From an uncultured Aquimarina sp. (GTDB taxonomy: Bacteria; Bacteroidota; Bacteroidia; Flavobacteriales; Flavobacteriaceae): a DNA stretch of 64,000 nt. The notes under the pieces are model-generated. The model was not told where the DNA came from. It made no database searches and worked only from the letters and a program-made list of their open reading frames with translations. The number at the start of each line of letters is the position of its first letter. Within the stretch, counting starts at the first letter, position 1. The position numbers were made by a program, and so were the translations under genes. Of this stretch, positions 35,617-43,056 are shown piece after piece. The stretch lies in contig NZ_CANMQT010000001.1 of assembly GCF_947500065.1 (NCBI RefSeq), forward strand, positions 744,001 through 808,000, written 5' to 3'.

Positions 35617-36477
35617 ATGAAAACAAGTCAAATTATGAAACAGCCAGAATTAGGACAGAAAATTTCTGAAATCAGAAAATCGAAAGGACTTACGCAAGAA
35701 GAGCTGGTAGAGCAATGTAATATTAGTGTAAGAACGATACAGAGGATTGAAGCGGGAGAAGTGATGCCAAGAAGCTACACGATAAAAACGATTCTGTCTG
35801 CATTGGATTATGATCTTGAAAAAATTTCGACAGAAGAACCTAGAATTACAAAAGAATTTAAAAAGATATTTCTACTCGAAATAGATGATGAAAAGGAGGC
35901 AAGTTTTCTGACAAGACAACTAAACATCGCATGGATTAGTGGTATTATTTATTTTCTGATCGGTTTTATAGAAATTATAGTAGATTATTACCGACTTGAA
36001 GAAAATGAAATGGTAATCAATCAGTGGCTCTATATTTTTCTGAAATTAGTTTTAGTAACCTCTATTATCCTTTTTACGCGTGGTTTTGTGCTTACCGGAA
36101 AGATTTTTAAAAACTACTTGCTAAAAATAACTGCATTCATGTTCATTTTTATTACCATCGTATTCTATGGATTTGATATTATATCGCTATACATTGGTGA
36201 CTTTGATTATCATATTGTTATCGGTGCAGAATCCATGACCTACGGAATCATAGGAATCTTGTTTGGGATATCTGTTTTCAGGCTTCAGAATGCTTTAGGA
36301 ACCATCGCCAAAGTTACCGCAATTTTCGAGATTATTACGTATGCATTTATGACCACCGTACTGCTATCTATCGTTGGTTTGGTATTTCTTACACCCACCA
36401 TTTTATTAGAAATTATTCTGCTTTTTAAAGTCTGTGAGATGATTAAGGCTAAAGAAAAAACGCTGGCCACCAAATAA
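35617..36477 (+). CDS. XRE-type helix-turn-helix regulator with C-terminal membrane domain
   Basis: 286 residues from ATG 35617; TTG 35605 upstream and ATG 35635 downstream are alternatives. The HTH (GQKISEIRKSKGLTQEELVE, then NISVRTIQRIEAGEVMP) covers about residues 10-55, and about five hydrophobic segments follow (residues ~105-270). It is thus a membrane-bound Cro/CI-type regulator. Signals for this group are unknown. Upstream lies a tandem 11-bp repeat that could be its binding site. The downstream serine hydrolase gene has a palindrome in front and may be its target. Confidence 0.8.
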   Translation: MKTSQIMKQPELGQKISEIRKSKGLTQEELVEQCNISVRTIQRIEAGEVMPRSYTIKTILSALDYDLEKISTEEPRITKEFKKIFLLEIDDEKEASFLTRQLNIAWISGIIYFLIGFIEIIVDYYRLEENEMVINQWLYIFLKLVLVTSIILFTRGFVLTGKIFKNYLLKITAFMFIFITIVFYGFDIISLYIGDFDYHIVIGAESMTYGIIGILFGISVFRLQNALGTIAKVTAIFEIITYAFMTTVLLSIVGLVFLTPTILLEIILLFKVCEMIKAKEKTLATK

Positions 36478-36507
36478 TCCAACTGGTATTTATTCACATT
36501 AAAATAT

Positions 36508-36527
36508 CATTGAATGCATATTCAATG
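36508..36527. promoter_or_regulatory. Palindrome upstream of the serine hydrolase gene
   Basis: CATTGAAT-GCAT-ATTCAATG: perfect 8-bp arms, 40 bp before the ATG at 36567. Possible regulator site; not matching the repeat upstream of the XRE gene. Confidence 0.35.
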
Positions 36528-36566
36528 ACAGGAAATCCTTTGTCAAATTTTAAAACGAACATCATC

Positions 36567-37763
36567 ATGAAAAAATGCATCATCATTACTTCTCTAATCA
36601 TACTAGGTGTACTCATAAATTTCTTTCTTTTTGAACCCATGATAACTTACACATCGGGATGGAATGCCTATCCGAATACTAGCAAATTGCAGCCGATAGT
36701 TAAGCACAATGATGAGATTTCAACAAAAGCGGATCGTATTCTAAAAGATATGTTTACACATCTTAAAGTTCCTGGATTATCCGTCGCTGCCGGAATGAAT
36801 GGAAAAGTAATTTGGTCTAATGCTATTGGATATGAAGATATCGAAAATGCTACAGAAGTACGTTTGGGCACAAAATTCAGAATCGGAAGTACCTCTAAAG
36901 CTGTAACCTCATTAGGGCTCGGTGTGCTTTTGCAGAGCGGAGCATTACATCTGGATACTAAAGTCAAAGAATTTGTTCCCTATACAACCGAAAACCTTTC
37001 TGAAATAACAGTAAAGCAACTGGCATCACATACCTCAGGAATACGGAATTATGAAACTTGTTTTTGTTTTCCCATTTGGGAACATCAAAACAATGACGAG
37101 TACAAAACAGTTCAGGAAAGTGTAGGGATATTTAGTGATTCTCAGTTGTTATTTCCTTCTGGCACCGATTTTACCTATAGCTCGTACAATTATACATTGC
37201 TAAGTGCTATGATGGAAGGTGCTTCTGGCAAGGACTTTCTTAGTTTTATGGATTCAGCTGTTTTTAATCCCTTAGATATTAAACACATTAATGGTGAAAC
37301 ATCCTCTTTATCACAAGAAAATATTTCAAAATTTTATGAAGTGGATAAAAACATGTACAAAGAAGTATTTAAGGTCAACAATAGTAATAAATGGGCTGGT
37401 GGCGGATTTGTTGCTACACCTACAGCTCTTGTTCAACTTGGGAATGCCTTTCTAAATCATCAACTCTTTAATAAAGAAACTACAGAGATTCTTATAGAAC
37501 CTGTTGCTTTAGATTCTGGTAAAATAAATAGGCAAAACTATGCGATGGGATGGCGTAACAGCCATACCGAAAAAATGTTCGACCAGAACCACAAAGTACA
37601 AATCATTCATCACGCTGGAACTGCTGTGGGATCGACTTCAGTATTTATTTTATTTCCAGAATATAATCTCTCCATATCCATAGTAATGAATCGAAGTGGT
37701 ACTGTCTCCGATTTATTCACATACGCATATAAACTCGCAAAAATATTTATACCAAAAAATTAA
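36567..37763 (+). CDS. Serine hydrolase, class C beta-lactamase/LACTB-like
   Basis: 398 residues from ATG 36567 (MKKCIIITSLII), which gives a proper signal or anchor helix; the in-frame TTG at 36510 would add a polar stretch and lies in a palindrome. Catalytic motifs: SxxK in FRIGSTSKAVTS, YSSYNYTLLS at the YxN position, and HAGTAVGS in place of KTG. It is a periplasmic/exported peptidase or esterase of the penicillin-binding fold rather than a proven beta-lactamase; YSS and HAG variants are usual for LACTB-like enzymes. Three base pairs separate it from the next gene, so these form an operon. Confidence 0.85.
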   Translation: MKKCIIITSLIILGVLINFFLFEPMITYTSGWNAYPNTSKLQPIVKHNDEISTKADRILKDMFTHLKVPGLSVAAGMNGKVIWSNAIGYEDIENATEVRLGTKFRIGSTSKAVTSLGLGVLLQSGALHLDTKVKEFVPYTTENLSEITVKQLASHTSGIRNYETCFCFPIWEHQNNDEYKTVQESVGIFSDSQLLFPSGTDFTYSSYNYTLLSAMMEGASGKDFLSFMDSAVFNPLDIKHINGETSSLSQENISKFYEVDKNMYKEVFKVNNSNKWAGGGFVATPTALVQLGNAFLNHQLFNKETTEILIEPVALDSGKINRQNYAMGWRNSHTEKMFDQNHKVQIIHHAGTAVGSTSVFILFPEYNLSISIVMNRSGTVSDLFTYAYKLAKIFIPKN

Positions 37764-37766
37764 CAT

Positions 37767-38689
37767 ATGAAAAACTACATTATTTACACGTATATCGCAT
37801 TCATGATTTGCTTATCAGCAATTGCCCAAGAAGAAAACCATAAGATAATCTTTATGGAAGAATACTATACTGAATATATTGCTGCGACCAAAGAAAATGA
37901 TGAAAACCTAAAAGAGCTATATCTTGAAAAAGTGAGGCTTCCAATTTTTAATAAGTTCTTTATGAGCAGTGAATATAACTCATTTGTATATGAAGACCTT
38001 GCCAGACCTTCGTTAGATATCCCATATCTAAAAAAGACATTAGAAGGAATTACTTCTAATAAGAAACAGATTGAAAAGACGATTCTAAAAGCACTAGAAA
38101 AATCGAATACATTACTTCAAAATGAAGGAATTACGGTATATGTGCTGCCTCCTAGTTCTGAATTACAAACTATGAAAGACGACATGAATGGTGTTTTTGG
38201 ATTTACAGCAGGAAGTAAGCAAATTCTAATCAATATTGATACTTCGGTTGATAACTGGAAAGAGGCTCTTTCATATGCAGTAGCTCATGAGTTCAATCAT
38301 ACTTATTGGACCAAAGAAAATTTAGCTAAAATTACGAGATGGACACTTCTGGATTATTTAGTTTTTGAAGGAAGAGGCGATTATTTTGCTAAACTCTTAT
38401 ATCCTAAATACTGAAACCAAATGGATAGGAAGCATTAACCAAAGAGAAAAAGCAAGAATTGTGGACAACCGTACAGCCTGATTTAGAGAACCAAGATTTT
38501 GAATTTCAGTCAGAAGTAATGTTTGGATCAGATAAATTCCCGGTTTGGGGAGGTTATGCTGTAGGGTATGATATTGTACAAAGTTTTTTATCTAAAGAAA
38601 AATCTATCACTCCTGAAGTTTGGATTAATATGGCAGCAGAAGAATTCTTAGAAAAAAGCGATTATAAAAACAATGAGATTCCTAAGTAA
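37767..38689 (+). pseudogene. DUF2268-type zinc protease gene broken by frameshift
   Basis: The 5' part (37767-38414, 215 residues) has a signal peptide (to ~20), and AVAHEFNH with His174-Glu175 and His178, the HExxH zinc motif of DUF2268 proteins, with VFEGRGDYFAKLLYPKY near its end. The expected rest of the family (EALTKEKKQELWTTVQPDLE... GYAVGYDIVQSFLS...) continues in another frame at 38438-38689. An intermediate frame reads TKWI, so two single-base shifts lie between about 38408 and 38440. It is either a recent pseudogene or an assembly error. The catalytic part is intact, so a truncated enzyme might still be made. Confidence 0.7.
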
Positions 38690-38746
38690 TGAACTATCCT
38701 ACGCAACCTTTTTTAAAATAATGAATCTTTTAAGAAAGGTAAAAAA

Positions 38747-39139
38747 ATGAGAAATATATTGGTTATAGGTATCGTGTTATTTGCTACTCTTTTTAATAGC
38801 TGTAATGATGATGACGATACAGGCTCTTCGATGGAACAAGAGCAACAGGTACTTATTGCAATGCTTAATGAAATACAAACCATTGTCAACAGCACCTCCT
38901 GCATAGATGCCACTAAGTGGACATATACAGCAATTGGAGCTAAAGCTTGTGGAGGACCTATGGATTATATAGCGTATTCCACAACTATCGATATAGAAGA
39001 TTTTCTAAAAAAAGTGAACGCATATACAGATTTAGAAGATGCGTTTAATAAAAAATGGGGTATCATCTCTGACTGTTCAATTGAGCCAGAGCCAAAAGGA
39101 GTAGCATGTGAAGATGAAAAACCTACACTTTTATACTAA
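38747..39139 (+). CDS. Small lipoprotein of unknown function
   Basis: 130 residues. A lipoprotein signal ends at LFNSC (Cys19), followed by an acidic NDDDDTG linker. The rest includes CIDATKWTYTAIGAKACGGPMDYIAYS, NKKWGIISDCS and a final GVACEDEKPTLLY; four conserved-looking Cys could form disulfides. I recall similar small flavobacterial lipoproteins annotated as hypothetical. It stands 57 bp after the broken protease gene and is followed by a strong terminator. Confidence 0.75.
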   Translation: MRNILVIGIVLFATLFNSCNDDDDTGSSMEQEQQVLIAMLNEIQTIVNSTSCIDATKWTYTAIGAKACGGPMDYIAYSTTIDIEDFLKKVNAYTDLEDAFNKKWGIISDCSIEPEPKGVACEDEKPTLLY

Positions 39140-39146
39140 AGAAAAA

Positions 39147-39176
39147 AAAGATCGAAATCCGAGGATTTCGATCTTT
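39147..39176. terminator. Perfect-hairpin bidirectional terminator
   Basis: AAAGATCGAAATCC and GGATTTCGATCTTT form a 14-bp stem with a minimal loop, flanked by A- and T-rich runs. It separates the plus-strand lipoprotein from the minus-strand peptide gene. A close copy occurs at 42452-42481. Confidence 0.85.
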
Positions 39177-39215
39177 CTAATATTTGAATTAGCCTTAAAA
39201 ATTATTCTTAGTTAA

Positions 39216-39386
39216 TTAAAACGGTCCACCAACTGGTCTGCATAGACATCCAGCGCAGATGTATGGATGATCACAATCACTATCTGAGTGACATTCCGAG
39301 TTTAAACCTCCTCCTCCGTTAACAGATTGTTGTTGTTGTTTGTTTAATTCCTTTACTCCTTCTTGAGTTAAAATTGATTTAAGCAT
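39216..39386 (-). CDS. Gly-Gly-leader Cys-rich peptide 1 (bacteriocin/natural-product precursor-like)
   Basis: 56 residues, ATG at 39386, stop at 39216. The leader MLKSILTQEGVKELNKQQQQ ends in a Gly run at 24-27 (VNGGGG), the classic double-glycine cleavage context. The core is short and Cys-rich: Cys32, 38, 44, 47 and 49, with ECHSDSDCDHPYICAGCLCR. This leader type directs export and cleavage by C39-peptidase ABC transporters. No such transporter is in the window. Two longer relatives with the same leader layout follow upstream on the same strand. Whether it is an antimicrobial, a signal or a modified peptide is unknown. Confidence 0.75.
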   Translation of the reverse strand: MLKSILTQEGVKELNKQQQQSVNGGGGLNSECHSDSDCDHPYICAGCLCRPVGGPF

Positions 39387-39581
39387 AATAAACTGGTTTT
39401 AAGATTAATTTGTATTGTGAGAGTAAGTTATAAAATAAAAAAGAGAAAAATTCCCCTTTTAATTAATAATTTTAAATTAATCTTCAATCTTGCTTGCTAT
39501 AATACTCAGATTACTTGTATCAGAATCCAATACTACCACTAGTCACGGACTAATGGTAGTAAAAAATAATCTACAAAGGTA

Positions 39582-39797
39582 TTAGTAGTCTAACGCTACC
39601 CAAACACCCTGACAAACTAACGGTTGTATAGGAGCTAGGCAAGAACTTTGCATAAATGAAATATACGCAGCTGAAAGATCGCAATGCTCTCCTTCAGAAG
39701 GACATATATGACTTACTAAAAATCCACCTTTACAGCTTTTTTGCTTCTTCTTTGTTAATACTTCAACTCCATCTAATTTTAAAATGTTATGTAACAT
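39582..39797 (-). CDS. Gly-Gly-leader Cys-rich peptide 2
   Basis: 71 residues. The leader MLHNILKLDGVEVLTKKKQK ends with Gly-Gly at 24-25. The core has Cys32, 39, 53 and 62, starting CPSEGEHC, closely matching CPTEGGYC of peptide 3 with spacings 7, 14 and 9 (7, 12 and 9 there). It is preceded by a ~220-bp leader region nearly identical to the one before peptide 3. Probably secreted after cleavage at Gly-Gly. The 195 bp between this gene and peptide 1 contain a hairpin (39532-39560) and no other gene. Confidence 0.75.
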   Translation of the reverse strand: MLHNILKLDGVEVLTKKKQKSCKGGFLVSHICPSEGEHCDLSAAYISFMQSSCLAPIQPLVCQGVWVALDY

Positions 39798-39837
39798 AAT
39801 TTTTGATTTTAGAATTATTAATTCCTGAACATTTTAT

Positions 39838-39857
39838 AGACAATCAGGATTTTGTCT
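39838..39857. promoter_or_regulatory. Inverted repeat AGACAA-N8-TTGTCT upstream of peptide 2
   Basis: Perfect 6-bp arms, 41-60 bp before the peptide 2 start. The same palindrome occurs at 42852-42871 before peptide 3 and, with one mismatch, at 42365-42384. A shared operator is plausible. Confidence 0.45.
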
Positions 39858-39916
39858 ACTCTTCGCGAATGAGGTTTATTACTTAAAAGTTCCTGATATT
39901 ATTTTTTGTTACCCAT

Positions 39917-39950
39917 AAAAAATCCACAGCATTAATGCTATGGATTTTTT
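39917..39950. terminator. Terminator hairpin before peptide 2 (after NHL lipoprotein 1)
   Basis: AAAAAATCCA...TGGATTTTTT with AGCATTAATGCT at the centre; near-perfect stem flanked by T-runs. It should end transcription from the NHL lipoprotein 1 gene. Copy of the hairpin at 42931-42966. Confidence 0.7.
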
Positions 39951-40087
39951 TTATTTATATTCTTACCAATATGCCACTCGTTAAAGACATAGCGGTGGCG
40001 ATTACTCTAGTGACATCAGAGAAAAGGCACGAGTTACTTGCGCCGGCAAAAGGTTCACTAACGTGAAACTGATTGTAATTTCCGTCT

Positions 40088-41023
40088 TTATCTTAACCTA
40101 ATCCTCCTAACGGCTCCTATTCCTCCAAATTCTGATATATAAAGGGATTTTGTATACCTGTCTGTTGTTATTCCATTCGGTCCATTAAAAGATGCCTCCT
40201 CAGCAAGCCCATCAAGGGTTGCGGCTTCGCCTGTACCTGCAAATTCATTTACTTCTCCATTTCTTAATGATACCCTGAATATTTTATTGACTCCTAATCC
40301 TGTAGCAAAGACCGAATTACCGGCTACGGTTATATATCCTATACCAAAACCATTAACTACTATATCAGGAATATTAGTTACTAAAGAAACATTACCTTCG
40401 GGATCGATAGAAAGGATATCCGCAGTCGCAAAATTACCAACAATCAGATTTCCTTTTCGGTCAAAATCGATTCCTACACCTCCAGCTAACCTGTTATCAG
40501 TAGCATATACAGTTACTGTTCCTTCCTGTGTTATTTTATGAACGGTAGGTGATAAAAAATTAGTGACGTAGATATTGTTTTCATGATCCAAAGTAAGACC
40601 AGTTGGCCATCCATCTACGGTTGCTAATATTTCTTTTGAACCGTCTGGTGCTACTTTAAGTACTTCTCCTGTAACCAAATTACCTGCATGATTTACATAA
40701 AAATTACCTTGATTATCTACAGCACTTCCCAGAGGTCCCTTTAGACCTGTAATAAATTCTGACACTTCTCCATCCTTGGATACCTTCATCACTCTGGTTC
40801 CAGTTCCTCCTGTCTCTACAAACTGACCATATTCTGAAACATATACATTTCCTCTTCTATCTACGGTCACTGCATCATTTCCGGGAAAATCCGTAACAAC
40901 GGTTTCTACTTCAGCCTCACGGTTTATAGGATCACCGTGACAAGAAGTATAGGTTACTGCTATCATCAGTAACATAAAAATAGAGCATACTTCGGTTCGA
41001 AAATTTTTACATTGTGTTTTCAT
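40088..41023 (-). CDS. NHL-repeat (SMP-30/gluconolactonase-like) lipoprotein 1
   Basis: 311 residues from ATG 41023 (MKTQCKNFRTEVC); an upstream ATG at 41062 is rejected because the conserved operator-like box then sits at a spacing unlike its three relatives. Lipoprotein Cys in VTYTSCHGD (~27). Six NHL-type repeats are visible: AVTVDRRGNVYVSEYGQ, SAVDNQGNFYVNHAG, LTLDHENNIYVTNF, VGIDFDRKGNLIVGNF, GITTDRYTKSLYISEFGG and others, giving a beta-propeller on the outer side of a membrane. Paralogue of the gene at 53728-54651; both sit just 3' of an AraC regulator gene. Confidence 0.85.
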   Translation of the reverse strand: MKTQCKNFRTEVCSIFMLLMIAVTYTSCHGDPINREAEVETVVTDFPGNDAVTVDRRGNVYVSEYGQFVETGGTGTRVMKVSKDGEVSEFITGLKGPLGSAVDNQGNFYVNHAGNLVTGEVLKVAPDGSKEILATVDGWPTGLTLDHENNIYVTNFLSPTVHKITQEGTVTVYATDNRLAGGVGIDFDRKGNLIVGNFATADILSIDPEGNVSLVTNIPDIVVNGFGIGYITVAGNSVFATGLGVNKIFRVSLRNGEVNEFAGTGEAATLDGLAEEASFNGPNGITTDRYTKSLYISEFGGIGAVRRIRLR

Positions 41024-41074
41024 GATTGTGATTTTTAAAATTTTCTTGAAAAGTATACTCAAGACACTTAAAAA

Positions 41075-41094
41075 TCGACGTTTTGGATAAATTC
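41075..41094. promoter_or_regulatory. AraC-type regulator box upstream of NHL lipoprotein 1
   Basis: TCGACGTTTTGGATAAATTC, 52-71 bp before the start at 41023. Aligns without gaps to boxes at 42283-42302, 54702-54721 and 56105-56124; core ACnnnnTGGrTAmAnT is shared by all four. Confidence 0.6.
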
Positions 41095-41116
41095 ACACTT
41101 ATTTAAAAGGGAATTT

Positions 41117-42235
41117 TCAGGCTACTTTTTCCTTTTTTATGTAATTGCTGGGTGTATCGTTCATTTCTAATTTAAAAGCTTTATTAAAAGTTGATTTTGA
41201 ATTAAACCCAACATCCATTGAAATAGCTAAAATCGTATGCTGAAGGTGTGCTCCTTTCTCTACTTTTCTTAAAAACTCCTGAATTCTATAGTGATTAATA
41301 TAATCGTGGAAGCTGCTATTCATAATATTGTTTAAGTACCATGAAATATTGTGTGTGGAAGTATCTAGTTTTTCCGAAAGATGACGAAGTGTGAGATCCG
41401 ATTTCAAAAATAATTTTTCCTTTTCCATTAAATATTTTAATCGATTTCCAATCGAAAAAATATCACTTTCTGGTAAGCGATTCATTTGTTGTTTTTCCTT
41501 TTGTAAAGGAATCCTAAAAAGTTCTGGTTCTTTTAAACTATAATATCCCACTACAAATATAAAAACCGAAATTCCAACCCAAAGCCAATCATATCCTATT
41601 GGATATAATGAGTGATCAAAGAATTTAGCAGAGATAAAACTAATCATCCAAAGGCCCAGAAAAATTCCGATCGATACCTGGAAATATTTTAGAAAAGTAA
41701 CTAGGTTTTGCTTAAAAGATACATTCTCCTTTTCTGCTTTGATATACTTTTGTAATAGTTTTACATTGAGAAACCAATATATACTATTCGAAATAATTCC
41801 TGCTCCTTCAATAATAACAAAATGTATATTAAAATTTCCATTATTTACTTTTTCAATAAATTCTTCAGAATTAATAGATGCTACATACGCAAAGAAAACC
41901 ACCTGAAGTAGTAAAGGAATATAATGAAACCACGGAAGTCTAAAACTCTTGGCCTCAGAAAATGCCAATCTTCTGAAATACACAGTGCATAGGGGACCAA
42001 AGATAAAAATCACCGCATCGATAAGAATGGTGTACAGAAACAAAGAAGAAGTCAGGTATTTTAAAAAAATCATCCTCCCAATTAGCATAACTACTGAAAC
42101 CAAGAGGATAATACCAAGTATTTTATTGGCTGCTTTGTTTTTATTTTGAATCACCTGAATCGTGAGTGCCAAAAAAATCCCTTGGCTTATTCCTAAAAAC
42201 AATATAAGATCTATAAATTCAAAAGATAGCATCAA
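41117..42235 (-). CDS. Membrane-bound AraC-family regulator 1
   Basis: 372 residues. About seven hydrophobic helices in the first ~235 residues (starting FEFIDLILFLGISQGIFLAL) and a C-terminal AraC helix-turn-helix domain (~275-368): DLTLRHLSEKLDTSTHNISW, then AISMDVGFNSKSTFNKAFKLEMNDTPSNYIKK. This architecture is widespread in flavobacteria and suggests a membrane sensor that binds DNA near the membrane. It precedes NHL lipoprotein 1 (93 bp) on the same strand. Its own promoter and that of the NHL gene share one box. A second copy of this pair is at 53.7-56.1 kb. Confidence 0.85.
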   Translation of the reverse strand: MMLSFEFIDLILFLGISQGIFLALTIQVIQNKNKAANKILGIILLVSVVMLIGRMIFLKYLTSSLFLYTILIDAVIFIFGPLCTVYFRRLAFSEAKSFRLPWFHYIPLLLQVVFFAYVASINSEEFIEKVNNGNFNIHFVIIEGAGIISNSIYWFLNVKLLQKYIKAEKENVSFKQNLVTFLKYFQVSIGIFLGLWMISFISAKFFDHSLYPIGYDWLWVGISVFIFVVGYYSLKEPELFRIPLQKEKQQMNRLPESDIFSIGNRLKYLMEKEKLFLKSDLTLRHLSEKLDTSTHNISWYLNNIMNSSFHDYINHYRIQEFLRKVEKGAHLQHTILAISMDVGFNSKSTFNKAFKLEMNDTPSNYIKKEKVA

Positions 42236-42282
42236 AGAGGTATAGAATTAATTGGTAAAACTAATTTAATATAATTCTTTTT

Positions 42283-42302
42283 TCGACCGAATGGATAAAC
42301 TA
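42283..42302. promoter_or_regulatory. AraC-type regulator box upstream of regulator 1
   Basis: TCGACCGAATGGATAAACTA, 48-67 bp before the regulator start; same core as the box at 41075-41094 (TGGATAAA) and, more distantly, those of paralogue set 2. Confidence 0.6.
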
Positions 42303-42340
42303 ATACTTCTTAATCGTAATTTTTTCATTTGCTTTTTTGA

Positions 42341-42447
42341 TTTATGAATTCCTGAATATTTTATAGACTATCAAGATCTTGTCTACTCTTCGCGAATGAG
42401 GTTTGTTATTTAAGAGATCCTGATACTATTTTTTGTTACTCATAACT
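42341..42447. repeat. Duplicated leader region, copy C (upstream of AraC regulator 1)
   Basis: About 105 bp matching the start-proximal part of copies A and B, from GAATTCCTGAATATTTTATAGAC to GTTACTCATAA. It includes AGACTA-N8-TTGTCT (42365-42384, one arm mismatch) and CTCTTCGCGAATGAGG. It is not followed by a peptide gene but by regulator 1, ~100 bp downstream, so either a peptide gene was lost or this leader now drives the regulator. With the terminator and boxes it accounts for the 348-bp gap 42236-42583. Confidence 0.6.
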
Positions 42448-42451
42448 AAAA

Positions 42452-42481
42452 AAAGATCGAAATCTCGAGATTTCGATCTTT
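42452..42481. terminator. Perfect 30-bp palindrome, terminator
   Basis: AAAGATCGAAATCT pairs with AGATTTCGATCTTT around a TCGA-type centre; every base of the 30-mer is self-complementary, with A/T runs at both ends. Near-identical to the terminator at 39147-39176. Ends the peptide 3 transcript. Confidence 0.8.
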
Positions 42482-42583
42482 AAAATACTTGAGTTAGCTT
42501 GATTAACTACTTTGCTAATAATCACAATCACCCATAGGATAATTGAAAGCATTTATAATGTCTCAAATATTTTTGTCATCCTT

Positions 42584-42811
42584 TTAAAACTGCGCAAGGT
42601 CACATTCCAAGCAAGGTGTCCATCTATTATGAATACAATATAAATTTGTTGGACCGGCCAAACATGGAGGTCCAAAATAAGGCTGTCCATTTACTGGACA
42701 ATAACCTCCTTCAGTAGGACATTCACCACCGAACATGCCCCCGTTGATATTTTTTTTAACTTCTTTTTTTAATTCTGAAACTCCTTTTAATTTTAAAATG
42801 TTTTGTAACAT
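42584..42811 (-). CDS. Gly-Gly-leader Cys-rich peptide 3
   Basis: 75 residues. The leader MLQNILKLKGVSELKKEVKK is followed by Gly-Gly at 24-25 (NINGG). The core has six Cys (31, 38, 50, 59, 67 and 70), Pro- and Gly-rich, opening CPTEGGYC like peptide 2, with a Trp-Thr-Pro-Cys-Leu-Glu-Cys end. The double-Gly leader predicts export through a C39-type ABC transporter, not found in this window. It lies between the RHS operon 3' end and AraC regulator 1. The leader copy B and a perfect terminator bracket it, so it is a single-gene transcript. Confidence 0.75.
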   Translation of the reverse strand: MLQNILKLKGVSELKKEVKKNINGGMFGGECPTEGGYCPVNGQPYFGPPCLAGPTNLYCIHNRWTPCLECDLAQF

Positions 42812-43033
42812 AATTTTTGATTTAAGAATTATTAATTCCCGAACATTTTATAGACAATCAGGATCTTGTCTCCTCTTCGCGAATGAGGTTTGTTATTTAA
42901 GAGTTCCTGATACTAATTTTTGTTACCCGTAAAAAAATCCACAACATTAATGCTGTGGATTTTTTATGTTTATGTTCTTACCAATATGCCACTAGTTAAA
43001 GACATAGCGGTGGCGATTACTCTAGTGACATCA
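42812..43033. repeat. Duplicated leader region, copy B (before peptide 3)
   Basis: Near-identical to copy A (39798-40018) over ~220 bp, including AGACAA-N8-TTGTCT at 42852-42871, CTCTTCGCGAATGAGG, and the hairpin at 42931-42966. It abuts the 3' end of the RHS core gene (43057) just as copy A abuts the NHL lipoprotein gene, i.e. peptide plus leader moved as one cassette. Confidence 0.7.
42931..42966. terminator. Terminator hairpin after the RHS operon
   Basis: AAAAAATCCAC...GTGGATTTTTT around ACATTAATGCT; long A/T-flanked stem. Ends the RHS operon transcript on the minus strand; copy of the hairpin at 39917-39950. Confidence 0.7.
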
Positions 43034-43056
43034 AGGGTTACAAAAAAGAAATAATT

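Larger units (their letters stand above)
39798..40018. repeat. Duplicated leader region, copy A (before peptide 2)
   Basis: Nearly identical to copy B at 42812-43033, reaching from the peptide start codon back past a hairpin. Shared landmarks: AGACAA-N8-TTGTCT (39838-39857), CTCTTCGCGAATGAGG, a 5'-flanking terminator hairpin around CAGCATTAATGCT (39917-39950), and ATAGCGGTGGCGATTACTCTAGTGACATCA near the far end. The conserved block without coding sequence is probably the promoter region for the peptide gene plus the terminator for the gene before it. Confidence 0.7.

Noticed and set aside
36567..37763. Beta-lactam resistance gene
   Set aside because: The motifs (YSS, HAG) fit LACTB-like peptidases/esterases better than true class C beta-lactamases.
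39532..39560. Terminator of peptide 2
   Set aside because: A hairpin (ACTACCA/TGGTAGT) is present, but the T-run lies on the wrong side for the minus-strand gene.
41024..41062. Longer N-terminus of NHL lipoprotein 1
   Set aside because: It would put extra residues before the lipoprotein signal and break the 48-52 bp spacing of the operator box seen for the other three genes.
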